This document shows, one piece after another, positions 16,324 through 25,324 of a stretch of DNA of 64,000 nucleotides. The notes below the pieces were generated by a model. The model had not been told where the DNA came from. It saw only the letters and a list, made by a program, of their open reading frames with translations, and searched no databases. The number at the start of each line of letters is the position of its first letter. The first letter of the stretch is position 1. The DNA comes from Vicinamibacterales bacterium (lineage in GTDB: Bacteria > Acidobacteriota > Vicinamibacteria > Vicinamibacterales > 2-12-FULL-66-21). Location of the stretch: the NCBI GenBank assembly GCA_035699745.1, contig DASSPH010000005.1:1-64000 (forward strand). The letters are read 5' to 3'. The translations under genes and the position numbers were made by a program.

Positions 16324-18996
16324 CTACCGCTTCGCCCCCAGCGCCGCCAGCCAGTTCTGCACGACCGTCCACGATCCCGGACCGCTCCGCTCCGGCGCGA
16401 TCGCCAGGAACCGCTGCCGGTCCGGCGTGGCATCGACCGAGACGATGTTCGGGGGAAACGTGGCGATCCGGATCGGCGTGCCGATCTTCAGGCCGCGGCT
16501 CGTGTCCACGTCCACACGCCAGAGGCTGTGGAGGTCGTCCGCGACATAGAGCAGCTGCCGCCCGTCCCGCGTCCACCACGCCAGCAGCGCCCCCTGCTTC
16601 GAGACCTTCAGACGACCCGCCGGGTCGGGAAAGGCCTGCAGGTACAGCTCGAACCGCCCCGACTCGTCCGAAATGAAGGCCAGCCAATGGCCGTCGGGCG
16701 ACACCGCGGCGCCGCTATCGCGCGTGGGACCGCGCACGAGCAGCTTCAACTCTCCCTTGCCCGTGGCCGGCATCAGGAAAATATTCTGCGACGTGATCGG
16801 TTCGAGCTGCGTCATGACGATCGACGACCCGTCAGGCGTCCAGCTCAGAGGCCCTTTGAACGGAAGCTCCGATCGATAGAGCGGCTGTTCGGGCGACGCA
16901 TCGGCGATCGTCTTGATGAAGAGATCCTGCGGGCCGTCACGATCGGTCGCGAACACGATCCGCTTGCCGTCCGGCGACCAGAGAGGCTGGTCGTTGCGGC
17001 CGCGTCCCGAGGTGAGCGGCGAGGCGCTGTTGCGCTCCAGGTCCACCAGCCACAACGCGGATTCAGCGGGCGACGTCGATCGGACGGCGATCGCGTACTT
17101 ACCGTCAGGGGAGATGGTCGCGGTCTCGTAGTGTCCCGGCGGCAGCGTCACGTCGCCGGCATAACGGCCGAGCGCGTCGTACCACGAGGCGACGGTGTTG
17201 GTGGACGGCACGGAGAAGTACGCGAGCGTTCCCGTGTTCGATACCGTCGTCGACTTGCCGGCGGTGAACGAGGTGGCGGGATCGAGGATGCTGATCGGTT
17301 CGTCCGGCAGCAGCTGCGCCTCCCCGCTGATCTTCAGCGTCCGCGCATCGAAGCGCTGGGCCGCGAGCACCCCTTGCCGCGCGTAGAGCAGCCAGCCGGG
17401 CTCGGCGTAGACCGGCGCGCTGTCCATCGATCCCACCAGCGTGTGCGAGTCATCGTCGAGCGAGCCGGCGAGGATGTCGAATCGCCCCTCCTTCCCGGGC
17501 AGCGCGGCATAGATGAAATGCCGCCCATCGGGCAGGAACGTAGGAAACCGATGGCCGATTTCCTTGCGCGCCGTGTCCAGCGACGTCGCCGGCGCCGGCG
17601 TGCCGCCGCTCGCGGAGATCTTCATGAGCGGCCCGACGGCGTCGGGGGCAAAGACGATGATGCCGGAGGCGTTCCAGGTGCCGCCGCGCGGCCCGGGCGT
17701 GTCGGCCAGGACCTCCGCGCGTCCGCCGCTCGCGGCAATCGTCTTGAGCTTCGCGTTCGTAAAGAAACCGATCCGCGTGCTGTCCGGCGACCAGAACGGC
17801 AGCGTCGCGCCATCGCCCCCTTCGAGCCGGCGCGACGACAGCGAGTCGAGCGATCGGACCCACAGCTGACTTTCCGATCGGCTCACGTTGCCCACGATGA
17901 ACGCCAGCAGCTTGCCGTCAGGCGAGATGGCAACGCCCGTGGAATCGGGATACAGGCTCGCGCCGGGCGGCGCGACAACCGACAGGCGCGCCAGCGGGAG
18001 ATCCGGTGTCGATCGCGTCGAGACCCACGCGATCGCCCCGACAGCGGCGGTCAGAACAACGGCGGCGACGATCGGCCAGGCGCGTGACACGATCGAGGGT
18101 CGCCCCGGTGCGGCAGGCGAGGACGCCGCGGGCGGCCCCGCGTCGATGTCGTCCAGCTCCAGCCGCGCGTCGCCGATCGCGCTGAGACGCTTCCGAGGCT
18201 CCTTTTCGAGACAACGCCGCAGCAGACGGCGTATCGAGGCCGGCGTCTCCGCGGGAATCCGGCTCCAGTCCGGATCCGACTTCAACACCGACGCGAGCAC
18301 GTCGGAGATGTCGTCGCCGTCGAACGCGCGGCGCCCCGTCAGCATCTCGAAGACGACCACGCCGAAGGCCCAGATGTCGGCGCGCCTGTCGACGGCCTTG
18401 CCTCGCGCCTGCTCGGGCGCCATGTAAGCGGCGGTCCCGATGATCATGCCCAACTGCGTATTGCGGGCGGTGAACGTCGGAGACTGCATGGCGTCCGCAC
18501 CCGATTCCGCCTTGGCGTCGAACGCTTTCGCGAGTCCGAAGTCGAGCACTTTCACCGTGCCATCGCGCCGCACCTTCACATTCGCGGGTTTCAAATCCCG
18601 ATGGACGATGCCCTGCTCGTGCGCCGCTTCGAGGGCGTCGGCGATCTGCCGCGCGATCGGCAGGACGTCGGCGAGCGGCATCGGTCCGCGCGCGATCAGC
18701 GTGGACAGGTCGTCTCCCTCGACCAGTTCCATGACGAGCGCGCGCGTGGTGCCGGGCCCGGCCGCACCCTCGAGCCCGTAGATCTGCGCGATGTTGGGAT
18801 GGTTGAGGGCCGCCAGCGTCTGCGCCTCGCGAGTGAACCGGGCCAGGCGTTCGGCGTCCACCGCAAACAGCGGCGGCAGGACCTTGATCGCGACGTCGCG
18901 ATTGAGCAGGCTGTCGCGCGCGCGATAGACCTCGCCCATGCCCCCTTCGCCGAGCTTGCCGACGATGCGATAGGGACCGATGGTCGTGGCGATCAT
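16324..18996 (-). CDS. Ser/Thr protein kinase with TolB/WD40-like beta-propeller
   Basis: 890 residues from ATG 18996. The kinase domain (1-270) is complete: GEGGMG loop (16-21), AIKVL with K38, HRDLKPANV, DFGLAKAF, and a MAPEQARGK segment. One membrane helix (about 305-327, WPIVAAVVLTAAVGAIAWV) follows. Beyond it the rest is a repeated propeller with SPDGKLLAFI, WSPDSTRIGFF, SPDGKYAIAV, WSPDGKRIVFATDRDG and SPDGHWLAFISDESG. Topology predicts a cytosolic kinase and a periplasmic sensor propeller, a layout typical of acidobacteria. The ligand is unknown. The open frame extends far upstream, but the kinase start defines the real N-terminus. It is divergent from a beta-lactamase-fold gene. Confidence 0.93.
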   Translation of the reverse strand: MIATTIGPYRIVGKLGEGGMGEVYRARDSLLNRDVAIKVLPPLFAVDAERLARFTREAQTLAALNHPNIAQIYGLEGAAGPGTTRALVMELVEGDDLSTLIARGPMPLADVLPIARQIADALEAAHEQGIVHRDLKPANVKVRRDGTVKVLDFGLAKAFDAKAESGADAMQSPTFTARNTQLGMIIGTAAYMAPEQARGKAVDRRADIWAFGVVVFEMLTGRRAFDGDDISDVLASVLKSDPDWSRIPAETPASIRRLLRRCLEKEPRKRLSAIGDARLELDDIDAGPPAASSPAAPGRPSIVSRAWPIVAAVVLTAAVGAIAWVSTRSTPDLPLARLSVVAPPGASLYPDSTGVAISPDGKLLAFIVGNVSRSESQLWVRSLDSLSSRRLEGGDGATLPFWSPDSTRIGFFTNAKLKTIAASGGRAEVLADTPGPRGGTWNASGIIVFAPDAVGPLMKISASGGTPAPATSLDTARKEIGHRFPTFLPDGRHFIYAALPGKEGRFDILAGSLDDDSHTLVGSMDSAPVYAEPGWLLYARQGVLAAQRFDARTLKISGEAQLLPDEPISILDPATSFTAGKSTTVSNTGTLAYFSVPSTNTVASWYDALGRYAGDVTLPPGHYETATISPDGKYAIAVRSTSPAESALWLVDLERNSASPLTSGRGRNDQPLWSPDGKRIVFATDRDGPQDLFIKTIADASPEQPLYRSELPFKGPLSWTPDGSSIVMTQLEPITSQNIFLMPATGKGELKLLVRGPTRDSGAAVSPDGHWLAFISDESGRFELYLQAFPDPAGRLKVSKQGALLAWWTRDGRQLLYVADDLHSLWRVDVDTSRGLKIGTPIRIATFPPNIVSVDATPDRQRFLAIAPERSGPGSWTVVQNWLAALGAKR

Positions 18997-19104
18997 CCCC
19001 GGCGGACTGGCATTGGAGATCTCGATTATATAGGCGCGGTGGGGTGCGCGGGTGCGCGGGGCCGGAATCGAGGGCGTTGGCGATCGCGCTACCATACGCG
19101 CACC

Positions 19105-20562
19105 ATGACGAACTTCCGCACGGTCACACTCCTGACGATCCTGGCCGCGGCCACCCTCGCCGCACAGAGCGCCAGCGAGGAGCGGATCCGCCGCATCGAA
19201 GCGGGCCTGCTGCCGCCGGTCATCCTCAAAGGGCAGCCGCTCCGCACTTCCAGACTGGAAGACCGGATGCGGCAGCTGAAGATCCCAGGGGTCAGCGTGG
19301 CGGTGTTCGACAAAGGCACGATTGAGTGGACCCGCGCGTGGGGAGTCGCCGACGCGACGAGCGGGCAGAAGGTCGATCCGGACACGCTCTTCCAGGCCGC
19401 CTCGCTGAGCAAGCCGGTCGCGGCCGCCGCCGCGCTGGCCCTGGTTGCGAAAGGCCGGATGTCGCTCGACGCCGACATCAACACGTATCTCACGACGTGG
19501 AAGCTGCCGGACAACGAGTTCACCGCGAAGCAGAAAGTCACGCTGCGGCATCTGCTCTCGCATACCGGCGGCGTGACGGTGTCCGGGTTCCGCGGCTACG
19601 CGGCCAACGAAGCCATCCCGACGCCGCTGCAGTTGCTGGACGGCACGAAGCCGGCGAACTCCGCGGCGGTGCGCGTCGACATCCCGGTCGGCACCCGCTA
19701 TCGCTACGCCGGCGGCGGCTACTCGATCGTCCAGCTGGCGATTGAAGAGGTCACGAAGAAGTCCTTCGCCGATGCCGCGCGCGAGCTGGTGCTCGAACCG
19801 CTCGGGATGCGGCACAGCACCTACGCGCAGCCGCTGCCGGCGGAGCTGCACCGCAGCGCCGCGACCGGGCACCGGGCTTCCGGCGAGCCAGTCGCCGGAC
19901 GCTGGCACATCCATCCGGAACAGGCTGCCGCCGGCCTGTGGACGACGCCGGAAGATCTGGCGCGGTTCGCGATCGCGATCCAGCAGATGGCGGCGGGAAC
20001 GGCGAAGACGGGGATCATGTCGCGCGAGCTGGCGGCGGCCATGATGCAGCCGGTGATCGACGACTACGGTCTGGGCCTCGGCATCAGCGGAACCGGACGC
20101 GAGACGCGCTTCGGCCACGGCGGATCGAACGTCGGCTTCCGCTGCACGTTCATGGCCTTCAAAGACTCCGCCTCGGGGGTCGCCGTCATGACCAACGGCG
20201 ATCGCGGCGCCGAGATCCTGCAGGACATCGTCCGCGCCGTGGCGCGCGAGTACGGATGGCCGGGGCTGGCGCCGCTCGAGCGCACGCTCGGCTCGGCCGA
20301 CCCCGCCGCGTACAAGGACTTCGCCGGCAGGTACGAGATTCCGATCCGATCGCCGCCGGTGGTGATGGTGATCGAAACCGACGGCGGCAAGCTCTATCGC
20401 GGCAGCGGACCGTCACGCGTCGAGCTGCTCCCCGAGTCGTCGGCGACCTTTTTCGCGATGGACAGCGACATGCGCGTCGAGTTCATCCGCGACCCGAACG
20501 GCAAGGTCACCGAAGCGCGCGTGTGGCAGGGCGGCATCGAGCGGAAGGCGACGCGCCGGTAG
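19105..20562 (+). CDS. Serine hydrolase of the beta-lactamase / class C fold, secreted
   Basis: 485 residues. A signal peptide (FRTVTLLTILAAATLAAQ) is followed by the penicillin-binding-protein-like fold: SLSK with S100 and K103 as nucleophile and base, YAGGGYS in the place of the YxN motif, and FGHGGSNVGF in the place of KTG. After about residue 390 a small beta-rich C-terminal domain (YKDFAGRYEIPIRSPP...) resembles the tail of many acidobacterial members. Such proteins are esterases, D-aminopeptidases or beta-lactamase-like enzymes, and the sequence does not decide which. The start is close behind the divergent kinase gene. Confidence 0.9.
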   Translation: MTNFRTVTLLTILAAATLAAQSASEERIRRIEAGLLPPVILKGQPLRTSRLEDRMRQLKIPGVSVAVFDKGTIEWTRAWGVADATSGQKVDPDTLFQAASLSKPVAAAAALALVAKGRMSLDADINTYLTTWKLPDNEFTAKQKVTLRHLLSHTGGVTVSGFRGYAANEAIPTPLQLLDGTKPANSAAVRVDIPVGTRYRYAGGGYSIVQLAIEEVTKKSFADAARELVLEPLGMRHSTYAQPLPAELHRSAATGHRASGEPVAGRWHIHPEQAAAGLWTTPEDLARFAIAIQQMAAGTAKTGIMSRELAAAMMQPVIDDYGLGLGISGTGRETRFGHGGSNVGFRCTFMAFKDSASGVAVMTNGDRGAEILQDIVRAVAREYGWPGLAPLERTLGSADPAAYKDFAGRYEIPIRSPPVVMVIETDGGKLYRGSGPSRVELLPESSATFFAMDSDMRVEFIRDPNGKVTEARVWQGGIERKATRR

Positions 20563-20595
20563 ATCGGATCCGTCCGATGGAGATGCAGGCGCGCC

Positions 20596-20811
20596 TCAGA
20601 CTCTCCGTCGCCGCTTCGCGGCATACGGCAGCACGAACAGATACAGCCCGCTGAACAGCAGCAGCGCCAGCGGCAGCAGCGGCGAATAGGTGATCCACGG
20701 CGGCGGCATTCCGCTGCCTTGCGCGAGCGCGACGAAGTTGGCGATCACCGTGAGCGTGAACACGATCGACACCCAGCGGTGAATCTGCCGAATCCAGACG
20801 CTCCAGTTCAC
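20596..20811 (-). CDS. Small membrane protein, third gene of ArsR operon
   Basis: 71 residues from GTG 20811, which overlaps the SRPBCC stop (GTGA). The N-terminus WSVWIRQIHRWVSIVFTLTVIAN resembles the first helix of PepSY-like or cytochrome b561-like small membrane proteins, with HRW before the helix. A second helix (ITYSPLLPLALLLFSGLYLFV) and a KRRRRV tail follow. Coupling to the SRPBCC gene indicates a shared function, but none can be named. Confidence 0.75.
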   Translation of the reverse strand: MNWSVWIRQIHRWVSIVFTLTVIANFVALAQGSGMPPPWITYSPLLPLALLLFSGLYLFVLPYAAKRRRRV

Positions 20812-21392
20812 TGCGGCTTCCTTTCCGCCTGCGGCCCCTTCGCCGGCCACGACGGCGCGTCGACGCCGAACTGCCGCGCGTACTCGGCGTTCAGCCGCTG
20901 CCAGCCGCCGAACGCCATCGCGTCGGGACCGACGATGCGGCCGAGCGGCGCGCCGGCGAGGAGGTGATCCAGCACGTCGAGGCAGATGTGCCAGCCGGCC
21001 GCGCCCATCGAGATGTAGCGCCGATCGATGCTGGTCCACAGCGTGAGACGCGTGCCGCCGCCGCTGGCTTCGAGCTCCCACCGCATCTGGTAGCCGCCCC
21101 ACGTGTATTCGAGCAGCGTCGGCGCATCGGCGCGAGTCACCGTGGTGTCAGAGACATGCGGCGCGGGCGCTCCCACCGTCGTCAGCTTCACGGTCGCGCC
21201 CGCCTCGAGACGGCGGTCGGCGTCGAACGGCGCCCACTCGCGCAGCTGCCCGGGTTCGGTGAGCGCCTGCCAGACCTTCCTGGGCGGATGGCGCAGCTGC
21301 CGGACGAGAATCAACGTCCACTGCCGATCGCCGTCCTTGCGCACCTCCGCGCCGTCCGCCGGACCCGGCACGTACTGCTCGCGCGCCTTCAT
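20808..21392 (-). CDS. SRPBCC (AHSA1-like) protein
   Basis: 194 residues. ATG 21392 overlaps the ArsR stop (ATGA). The sequence has the AHSA1/START-like pattern: LVRQLRHPPRKVWQALTEP, LREWAPFDADRRLEAG and a glycine-broken strand before LLEYTW. An extra C-terminal helix follows, with HICLDVLDHLLAG and FGGWQRLNAEYARQFG. The fold forms a hydrophobic pocket for small ligands. ArsR-SRPBCC pairs are very common; the SRPBCC partner is usually a ligand-binding or stress-related protein of unknown substrate. Confidence 0.9.
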   Translation of the reverse strand: MKAREQYVPGPADGAEVRKDGDRQWTLILVRQLRHPPRKVWQALTEPGQLREWAPFDADRRLEAGATVKLTTVGAPAPHVSDTTVTRADAPTLLEYTWGGYQMRWELEASGGGTRLTLWTSIDRRYISMGAAGWHICLDVLDHLLAGAPLGRIVGPDAMAFGGWQRLNAEYARQFGVDAPSWPAKGPQAERKPQ

Positions 21393-21733
21393 CGCCGCCT
21401 CCTCGTCTTCCGCCTCGAACGCCGTGTCGCCTTCATGCGATCGAGGTGGCGCTCGAGCGCATCCATGTGTGAGGACCAGAACTGCCGGAAGGGCGCCAGC
21501 CAGGCGTCCACCTCCTGCAGCGGTTCGGGCCTGAGCCGGTAGACCCGCCGCTGCGCATCGACGGTGCAGTCGACGAACCCGGCCTCACGCAGCACGCGGA
21601 GGTGTTTCGAGACCGTCGGCTGCGGCATCCCGAGCTGACGCTCGAGATCCCCCACCGACTGCTCCGAGGCCACCAGCATGCCGAGGATCGCGCGGCGATT
21701 CGGTTCGGCGATGACCTCGAACACCGATTCCAT
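21389..21733 (-). CDS. ArsR-family transcriptional repressor
   Basis: 114 residues. The winged helix spans residues 1-80: VIAEPNRRAILGMLV, SVGDLERQLGMPQPTVSKHL (recognition helix) and LREAGFV. A highly basic tail (RRSRRKTRRRR) ends the protein. No cysteine cluster for metal is seen, so it belongs to the metal-independent group that pairs with SRPBCC genes. It leads a three-gene operon (ArsR, SRPBCC, small membrane protein) joined by 4-bp overlaps. It probably represses its own operon through the inverted repeat just upstream. Confidence 0.92.
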   Translation of the reverse strand: MESVFEVIAEPNRRAILGMLVASEQSVGDLERQLGMPQPTVSKHLRVLREAGFVDCTVDAQRRVYRLRPEPLQEVDAWLAPFRQFWSSHMDALERHLDRMKATRRSRRKTRRRR

Positions 21734-21740
21734 GGCTATT

Positions 21741-21770
21741 GATATACGCCTGACAGTATATGCGTGTCAA
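21741..21770 (-). promoter_or_regulatory. Promoter and likely operator of the ArsR operon
   Basis: Read on the minus strand: TTGACA (21770-21765), an 18-nt spacer, TATATC (21746-21741), then 7 nt to the ATG. This is close to the housekeeping sigma consensus and would start transcription at or next to the start codon, giving a leaderless message. TGACA and TGTCA (21751-21769) form a perfect inverted repeat covering the -35 box, a natural site for ArsR self-repression. Confidence 0.65.
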
Positions 21771-21791
21771 GGCATATGAGTGGCCGGCGAG

Positions 21792-21852
21792 GGGCGAAGG
21801 GCGAAGTGCGAGCTGAAAGCTGAAAGCTGATAGCTGTCAGCTGTCAGCTGTC
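21792..21852. repeat. Heptad DNA repeat array 1
   Basis: Six in-phase 7-bp units: AGCTGAA twice, AGCTGAT once, AGCTGTC three times (21811-21852). They are preceded by GGGCGAA GGGCGAA GTGCGAG from 21792. The array ends 2 bp before the stop codon of the kinase-FGE gene. It shares the 7-bp period with the arrays at 45474 and 60273, and its AGCTGNN unit is the complement type of array 2. Confidence 0.85.
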
Positions 21853-21854
21853 TA

Positions 21855-24683
21855 TCATCTCACCGCCCCCAGATACCGGTCGAACCACGCCAGCGCCTCC
21901 CCGTACCAGCGCCGCGAGTCGATCGGCACGTGGCCCCCTTCCAGCTCGATCAGCTGCTTGTGCGGCGGGGGAGTGCCGAGCAGCTCGAGGAACCGCCGGC
22001 GGTGATCCGCCGGCACCGCGAAGTCGTCCCTGCCGTTGATCAGCAGCACCGGCGACGTCACGCGCGGCATGAAGTTGGCCGTCTGGATCTCCGGCGCGGC
22101 GTTGAAGCGCAGGCCGCCGGCCGCGAACACCGACGCCTTGATCCGCGGCTCCAGCGCCACCGGGATGGGCCCGAAGAACGCGCCGAGGCTCAGGCTGTAG
22201 TAGCCGATGCGGCTCCGATCGATGTCGGGGCGCGACTCCAGATAGTCGACCGCGCGGAACACTTCCTTCGCCCACGTGATGTTGCGATCGCGGACGGCAC
22301 TGCTGCCGGGCGGGAGCGGCCGGATGCGTTCGTAGGTGCCCTCGTACACCGGATAGATCACCGCGCGTCCGCTGCGGACGATGAACTCGAACGTGACGAG
22401 ATCGAGCGACGCGCTCGACGGGATCTCGCGCGCGTAGGAGCTGGGGAAGAACACCACCGCCTGGAACGGCGGCTTGACGTTCTTCGGCGTGAACACGAAC
22501 GCCGGGATCCGGTACGCCGCCGTGGGTCCGGTGAAGCTGACCGTCTCCTTCCGCCAGTGCGGCGACCCGTCGTCCACGGCGTCGGTCCGCGCCTCGAGCG
22601 GCGCCCGATCGTAGCGGTAGAAGCCGCGGATCACCGCGAACTGCTCGTCCGACACCGGCACCAGCGTGGCGGGGTCGCCGGAAAGACGCGCGATCGGCGC
22701 CGAAACATCCGGCGCATCCTCTGCGGCGCTCATCAGACGCACGCCGAACGTCGCGTCGCGCTCCCAGGGATTCCGCCCTTCCGGCTCGAGGAACCGGTAG
22801 GCGGATTCGTTCCAGCCGCCGCCGACGAGGTAGCGCAGGCTGTTGTCGCCGGCCGCGCTGAGACACCACTCCTTGACGTTGCCCGCCATGTCGTGCGCGC
22901 CCCACGGGCCGACCGCCTCGCGCGAGCCGACCCTGACCGGGCCCTTCGCGTCGAAGTTGCTCAGGCGGAGCATGTCGGAATAGATCTCGTCGACGCCGGA
23001 CGCGTAGTACCAGTGGTAGAGCGTCATCAGCCGCTTGCGCTCGAACTGCGCGAACGCGTTGGCCTCGAACCAGCTGATCCCGCCGACCGGCAGATCGTCC
23101 TGCCCGTCGACGTAGCTCCCCAGCTCCCACGTCGAGGGACCAGGGCGTCCCGTCTGATCGCGGAAGCGCGCCATCGCTTCGTCGAACGTCAGCGCGCGCG
23201 CCCCGTCGCGGAACGGCTGCGTCCAGTACTTCGGATCGCGGTAGCCGCCGGCGTCGACGAATCGCTTGAACGCCTTGTTGGTCGCCTCGAACGTGTCGAG
23301 CCAGAACGGCTGCAGCGCCACGGCCGGCATGACGCCGAGCCCGACGCGTCCGCCGGGAACGTGCACCATGCCGGGCGGCGCGCTGCCGGTCGCGGCGAGC
23401 TGCACCGGCGGGCGGCCGGGAAGATAAGCGATGTCGCGCGGATCGTAGCCGCTCTTCGAGATGCGCAGCCGATACAGCCCCTGCGGCAGCGGATAGCTGC
23501 GCAGCGGCGTGGCGCCGAGCGGCTCCCACGGGCCGCCGGCGTCGAGATAGTTGCGGATCTGCACCTGCGCCGTGTCCGGATCGGTCGTGATGTCGAGGCG
23601 CAGCCACGCGTCGCGGGTGCGCGCGATCTCCGCCGGCGCGTAGCGCTCGGCGCTGCGTGCCAGACGCACCGCATCGAGCGAGCGCGTCGTCTTCTCCAGC
23701 CGCTCGATCTCGGGCACCGCGACTTCGCGCGCCCAGCGCCCGCGCTGGATCCTGATCGTCTGCCAGGCGCCGACGCCGACCGCCGCGACGAGCAGCAGCG
23801 CCGCCGGCGCCAGCACGCCGGCGCGCCGCCACCACGGCACGTGCGCCTGCGCCGTGCGCGCGAGCGCGGCGGCAAGCGCCGCGCGCAGCTCGCCGGCGTC
23901 GCGGTAGCGCGACGCCGGATCTTTGGCGAGCGCGCGATCGACGATGCGCGCGACGTCCGCCGGCACGGCCGGATTCACCGTCCGGATCGGCGGCGGATCG
24001 TCGCGCAGGATCGCCGCGACCAGCGCGAGATCCGACGTATGCGCGAACGGCCGCCGGCCGGTGAGCATCTCGTAGAGCACGGCGCCGAGCGAGAACACGT
24101 CCGAACGCGCATCGACGGGGCGTCCTTCCGCCTGCTCCGGCGACATGTAGGCCAGCGTGCCGACGACGGTGCCGGGCAGCGTGGCGAAACTGGCGGTCGC
24201 CTCGGATGCCGCCCGCGCGGTCAGCTTGGCGAGGCCGAAGTCGAGCACCTTGGCGCGGCTGTCGCGCGTGATCGCGACGTTCCCGGGCTTGATGTCGCGA
24301 TGCACGATGCCGCGCTCGTGCGCCGCCGCGAGCGCGGCCGCGACCTGCGCCGCGTATTCGAGCGCGGCCGGCAGCGGCAGCGGCCCGCGCGCAAGCACGC
24401 GGTCGAGCGGCTCGCCATCCACCAGCTCCATGGCGATGAACGCCGTCCCGTCGGCTTCGCCGACTTCATGGATGGTGACGATGTGGGGATGGTTGAGGGA
24501 GGATGCGGCGCGCGCCTCGCGCAGCAGGCGGCGGCGCTCGTCCGCGTCCGCGGTCAGCTCGCCCGGCAGCACTTTGATCGCGACCGGCCGCTGGAGCGTC
24601 ATGTCGGTCGCGCGGTAGACGACGCCCATCCCGCCGCGCCCGATCTCCTGCTCCAGTCGGTAATGTGCGATCCGGCGGTCCAT
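21855..24683 (-). CDS. Ser/Thr kinase - FGE/sulfatase-modifying-like domain - esterase fusion
   Basis: 942 residues. Kinase (1-270): GRGGMGVVY, AIKVL, HRDIKPGNVA, DFGLAKL. A membrane helix lies near 300-320. A PEGA-like strand region follows (about 355-410: PLPQGLYRLRISKSGYDPRD). Next is a formylglycine-generating-enzyme-like domain (about 410-660) with VPGGRVGLG, FEATNKAFKRFVDAGGY, GGISWFEANAF and AHDMAGNVKEWC. Last comes an alpha/beta hydrolase (about 690-940) with the nucleophile elbow SLSLG, acid NGRDDF and histidine EGGHVP. The kinase should be cytosolic and both other domains periplasmic. The triple fusion suggests a surface enzyme tied to signalling; the FGE-like part may only bind ligand. 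No partner sulfatase is nearby. Confidence 0.92.
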   Translation of the reverse strand: MDRRIAHYRLEQEIGRGGMGVVYRATDMTLQRPVAIKVLPGELTADADERRRLLREARAASSLNHPHIVTIHEVGEADGTAFIAMELVDGEPLDRVLARGPLPLPAALEYAAQVAAALAAAHERGIVHRDIKPGNVAITRDSRAKVLDFGLAKLTARAASEATASFATLPGTVVGTLAYMSPEQAEGRPVDARSDVFSLGAVLYEMLTGRRPFAHTSDLALVAAILRDDPPPIRTVNPAVPADVARIVDRALAKDPASRYRDAGELRAALAAALARTAQAHVPWWRRAGVLAPAALLLVAAVGVGAWQTIRIQRGRWAREVAVPEIERLEKTTRSLDAVRLARSAERYAPAEIARTRDAWLRLDITTDPDTAQVQIRNYLDAGGPWEPLGATPLRSYPLPQGLYRLRISKSGYDPRDIAYLPGRPPVQLAATGSAPPGMVHVPGGRVGLGVMPAVALQPFWLDTFEATNKAFKRFVDAGGYRDPKYWTQPFRDGARALTFDEAMARFRDQTGRPGPSTWELGSYVDGQDDLPVGGISWFEANAFAQFERKRLMTLYHWYYASGVDEIYSDMLRLSNFDAKGPVRVGSREAVGPWGAHDMAGNVKEWCLSAAGDNSLRYLVGGGWNESAYRFLEPEGRNPWERDATFGVRLMSAAEDAPDVSAPIARLSGDPATLVPVSDEQFAVIRGFYRYDRAPLEARTDAVDDGSPHWRKETVSFTGPTAAYRIPAFVFTPKNVKPPFQAVVFFPSSYAREIPSSASLDLVTFEFIVRSGRAVIYPVYEGTYERIRPLPPGSSAVRDRNITWAKEVFRAVDYLESRPDIDRSRIGYYSLSLGAFFGPIPVALEPRIKASVFAAGGLRFNAAPEIQTANFMPRVTSPVLLINGRDDFAVPADHRRRFLELLGTPPPHKQLIELEGGHVPIDSRRWYGEALAWFDRYLGAVR

Positions 24684-24818
24684 GGGGTGGCCGGATTATA
24701 CGGTGGCGGGCGTCGCAAGCTGTGCCGTCGTGTGCACGCGGACGGCGACCGCGCGTCGCGTGCCGGATGAGCTCGGTGCAGGTGCGGCCTTTGCAGCGGA
24801 CGACCCCGAGGACTGCAC

Positions 24819-25271
24819 ATGACGAAAACCATCTCGTCGCTGACCGCCCTGATGCTCGCGGCGCTGCTGGCGGCCCCGGTGACCGCCGCGGCCCAGGGGC
24901 GCGGCCGCGGACAGGCGAAGAAGCCCGCCAGGGTCGAAGCGAAGCAGAAGAACAACGCGAGGGGCCGCGACGTCGCCGTCGATCGCGACGGCCACGCGCG
25001 GATCATTCACGACTACGTTCGCGAAGGATCGCTGCCGCCGGGACTCGCCAAGCGGGAATCACTCCCGCCGGGGCTGGCGAAGCAGCTCCGCGAACGCGGC
25101 GAGCTGCCGCCCGGCCTCCAGAAGCGCCTCGTTCGCGTCCCGGACGCGTGGGAACGCCGGCTGCCGCCGGTGCCGCCGTACTATCGCCGTTACTTCGCGG
25201 GGGACGACCTCGTGATTGTCGACAGCCGCACGAACCGCATCGCGTACCTGATCCGCGACGTTCTGCGTTAG
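24819..25271 (+). CDS. Secreted basic protein with LPPGLAK repeats (RcnB-like)
   Basis: 150 residues with a signal peptide (TKTISSLTALMLAALLAAPV... AAAQ). The mature protein is basic, carries three copies of an LPPGL[AQ]K motif (REGSLPPGLAKR, ESLPPGLAKQ, GELPPGLQKR), then VPPYYRRYF and an end strand DDLVIVDSRTNRIAYLIRDVL. This pattern is shared by RcnB/CigR-like periplasmic proteins, for which metal-export and virulence-related roles are known in enterobacteria. The match is by pattern only. It stands alone behind a 135-bp upstream gap. Confidence 0.75.
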   Translation: MTKTISSLTALMLAALLAAPVTAAAQGRGRGQAKKPARVEAKQKNNARGRDVAVDRDGHARIIHDYVREGSLPPGLAKRESLPPGLAKQLRERGELPPGLQKRLVRVPDAWERRLPPVPPYYRRYFAGDDLVIVDSRTNRIAYLIRDVLR

Positions 25272-25324
25272 GGCATTCCGATGACGCGTTGCACCGGCAG
25301 CAACGCGCCCGGAGGCGATCGGTG

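Noticed and set aside
21930-24770. 946-codon open frame on the plus strand
   Set aside because: It is antisense to the kinase-FGE-esterase gene, is very rich in Arg, Ala and Gly, and has no motif or ribosome binding site. Such mirror frames are common in high-GC genes.
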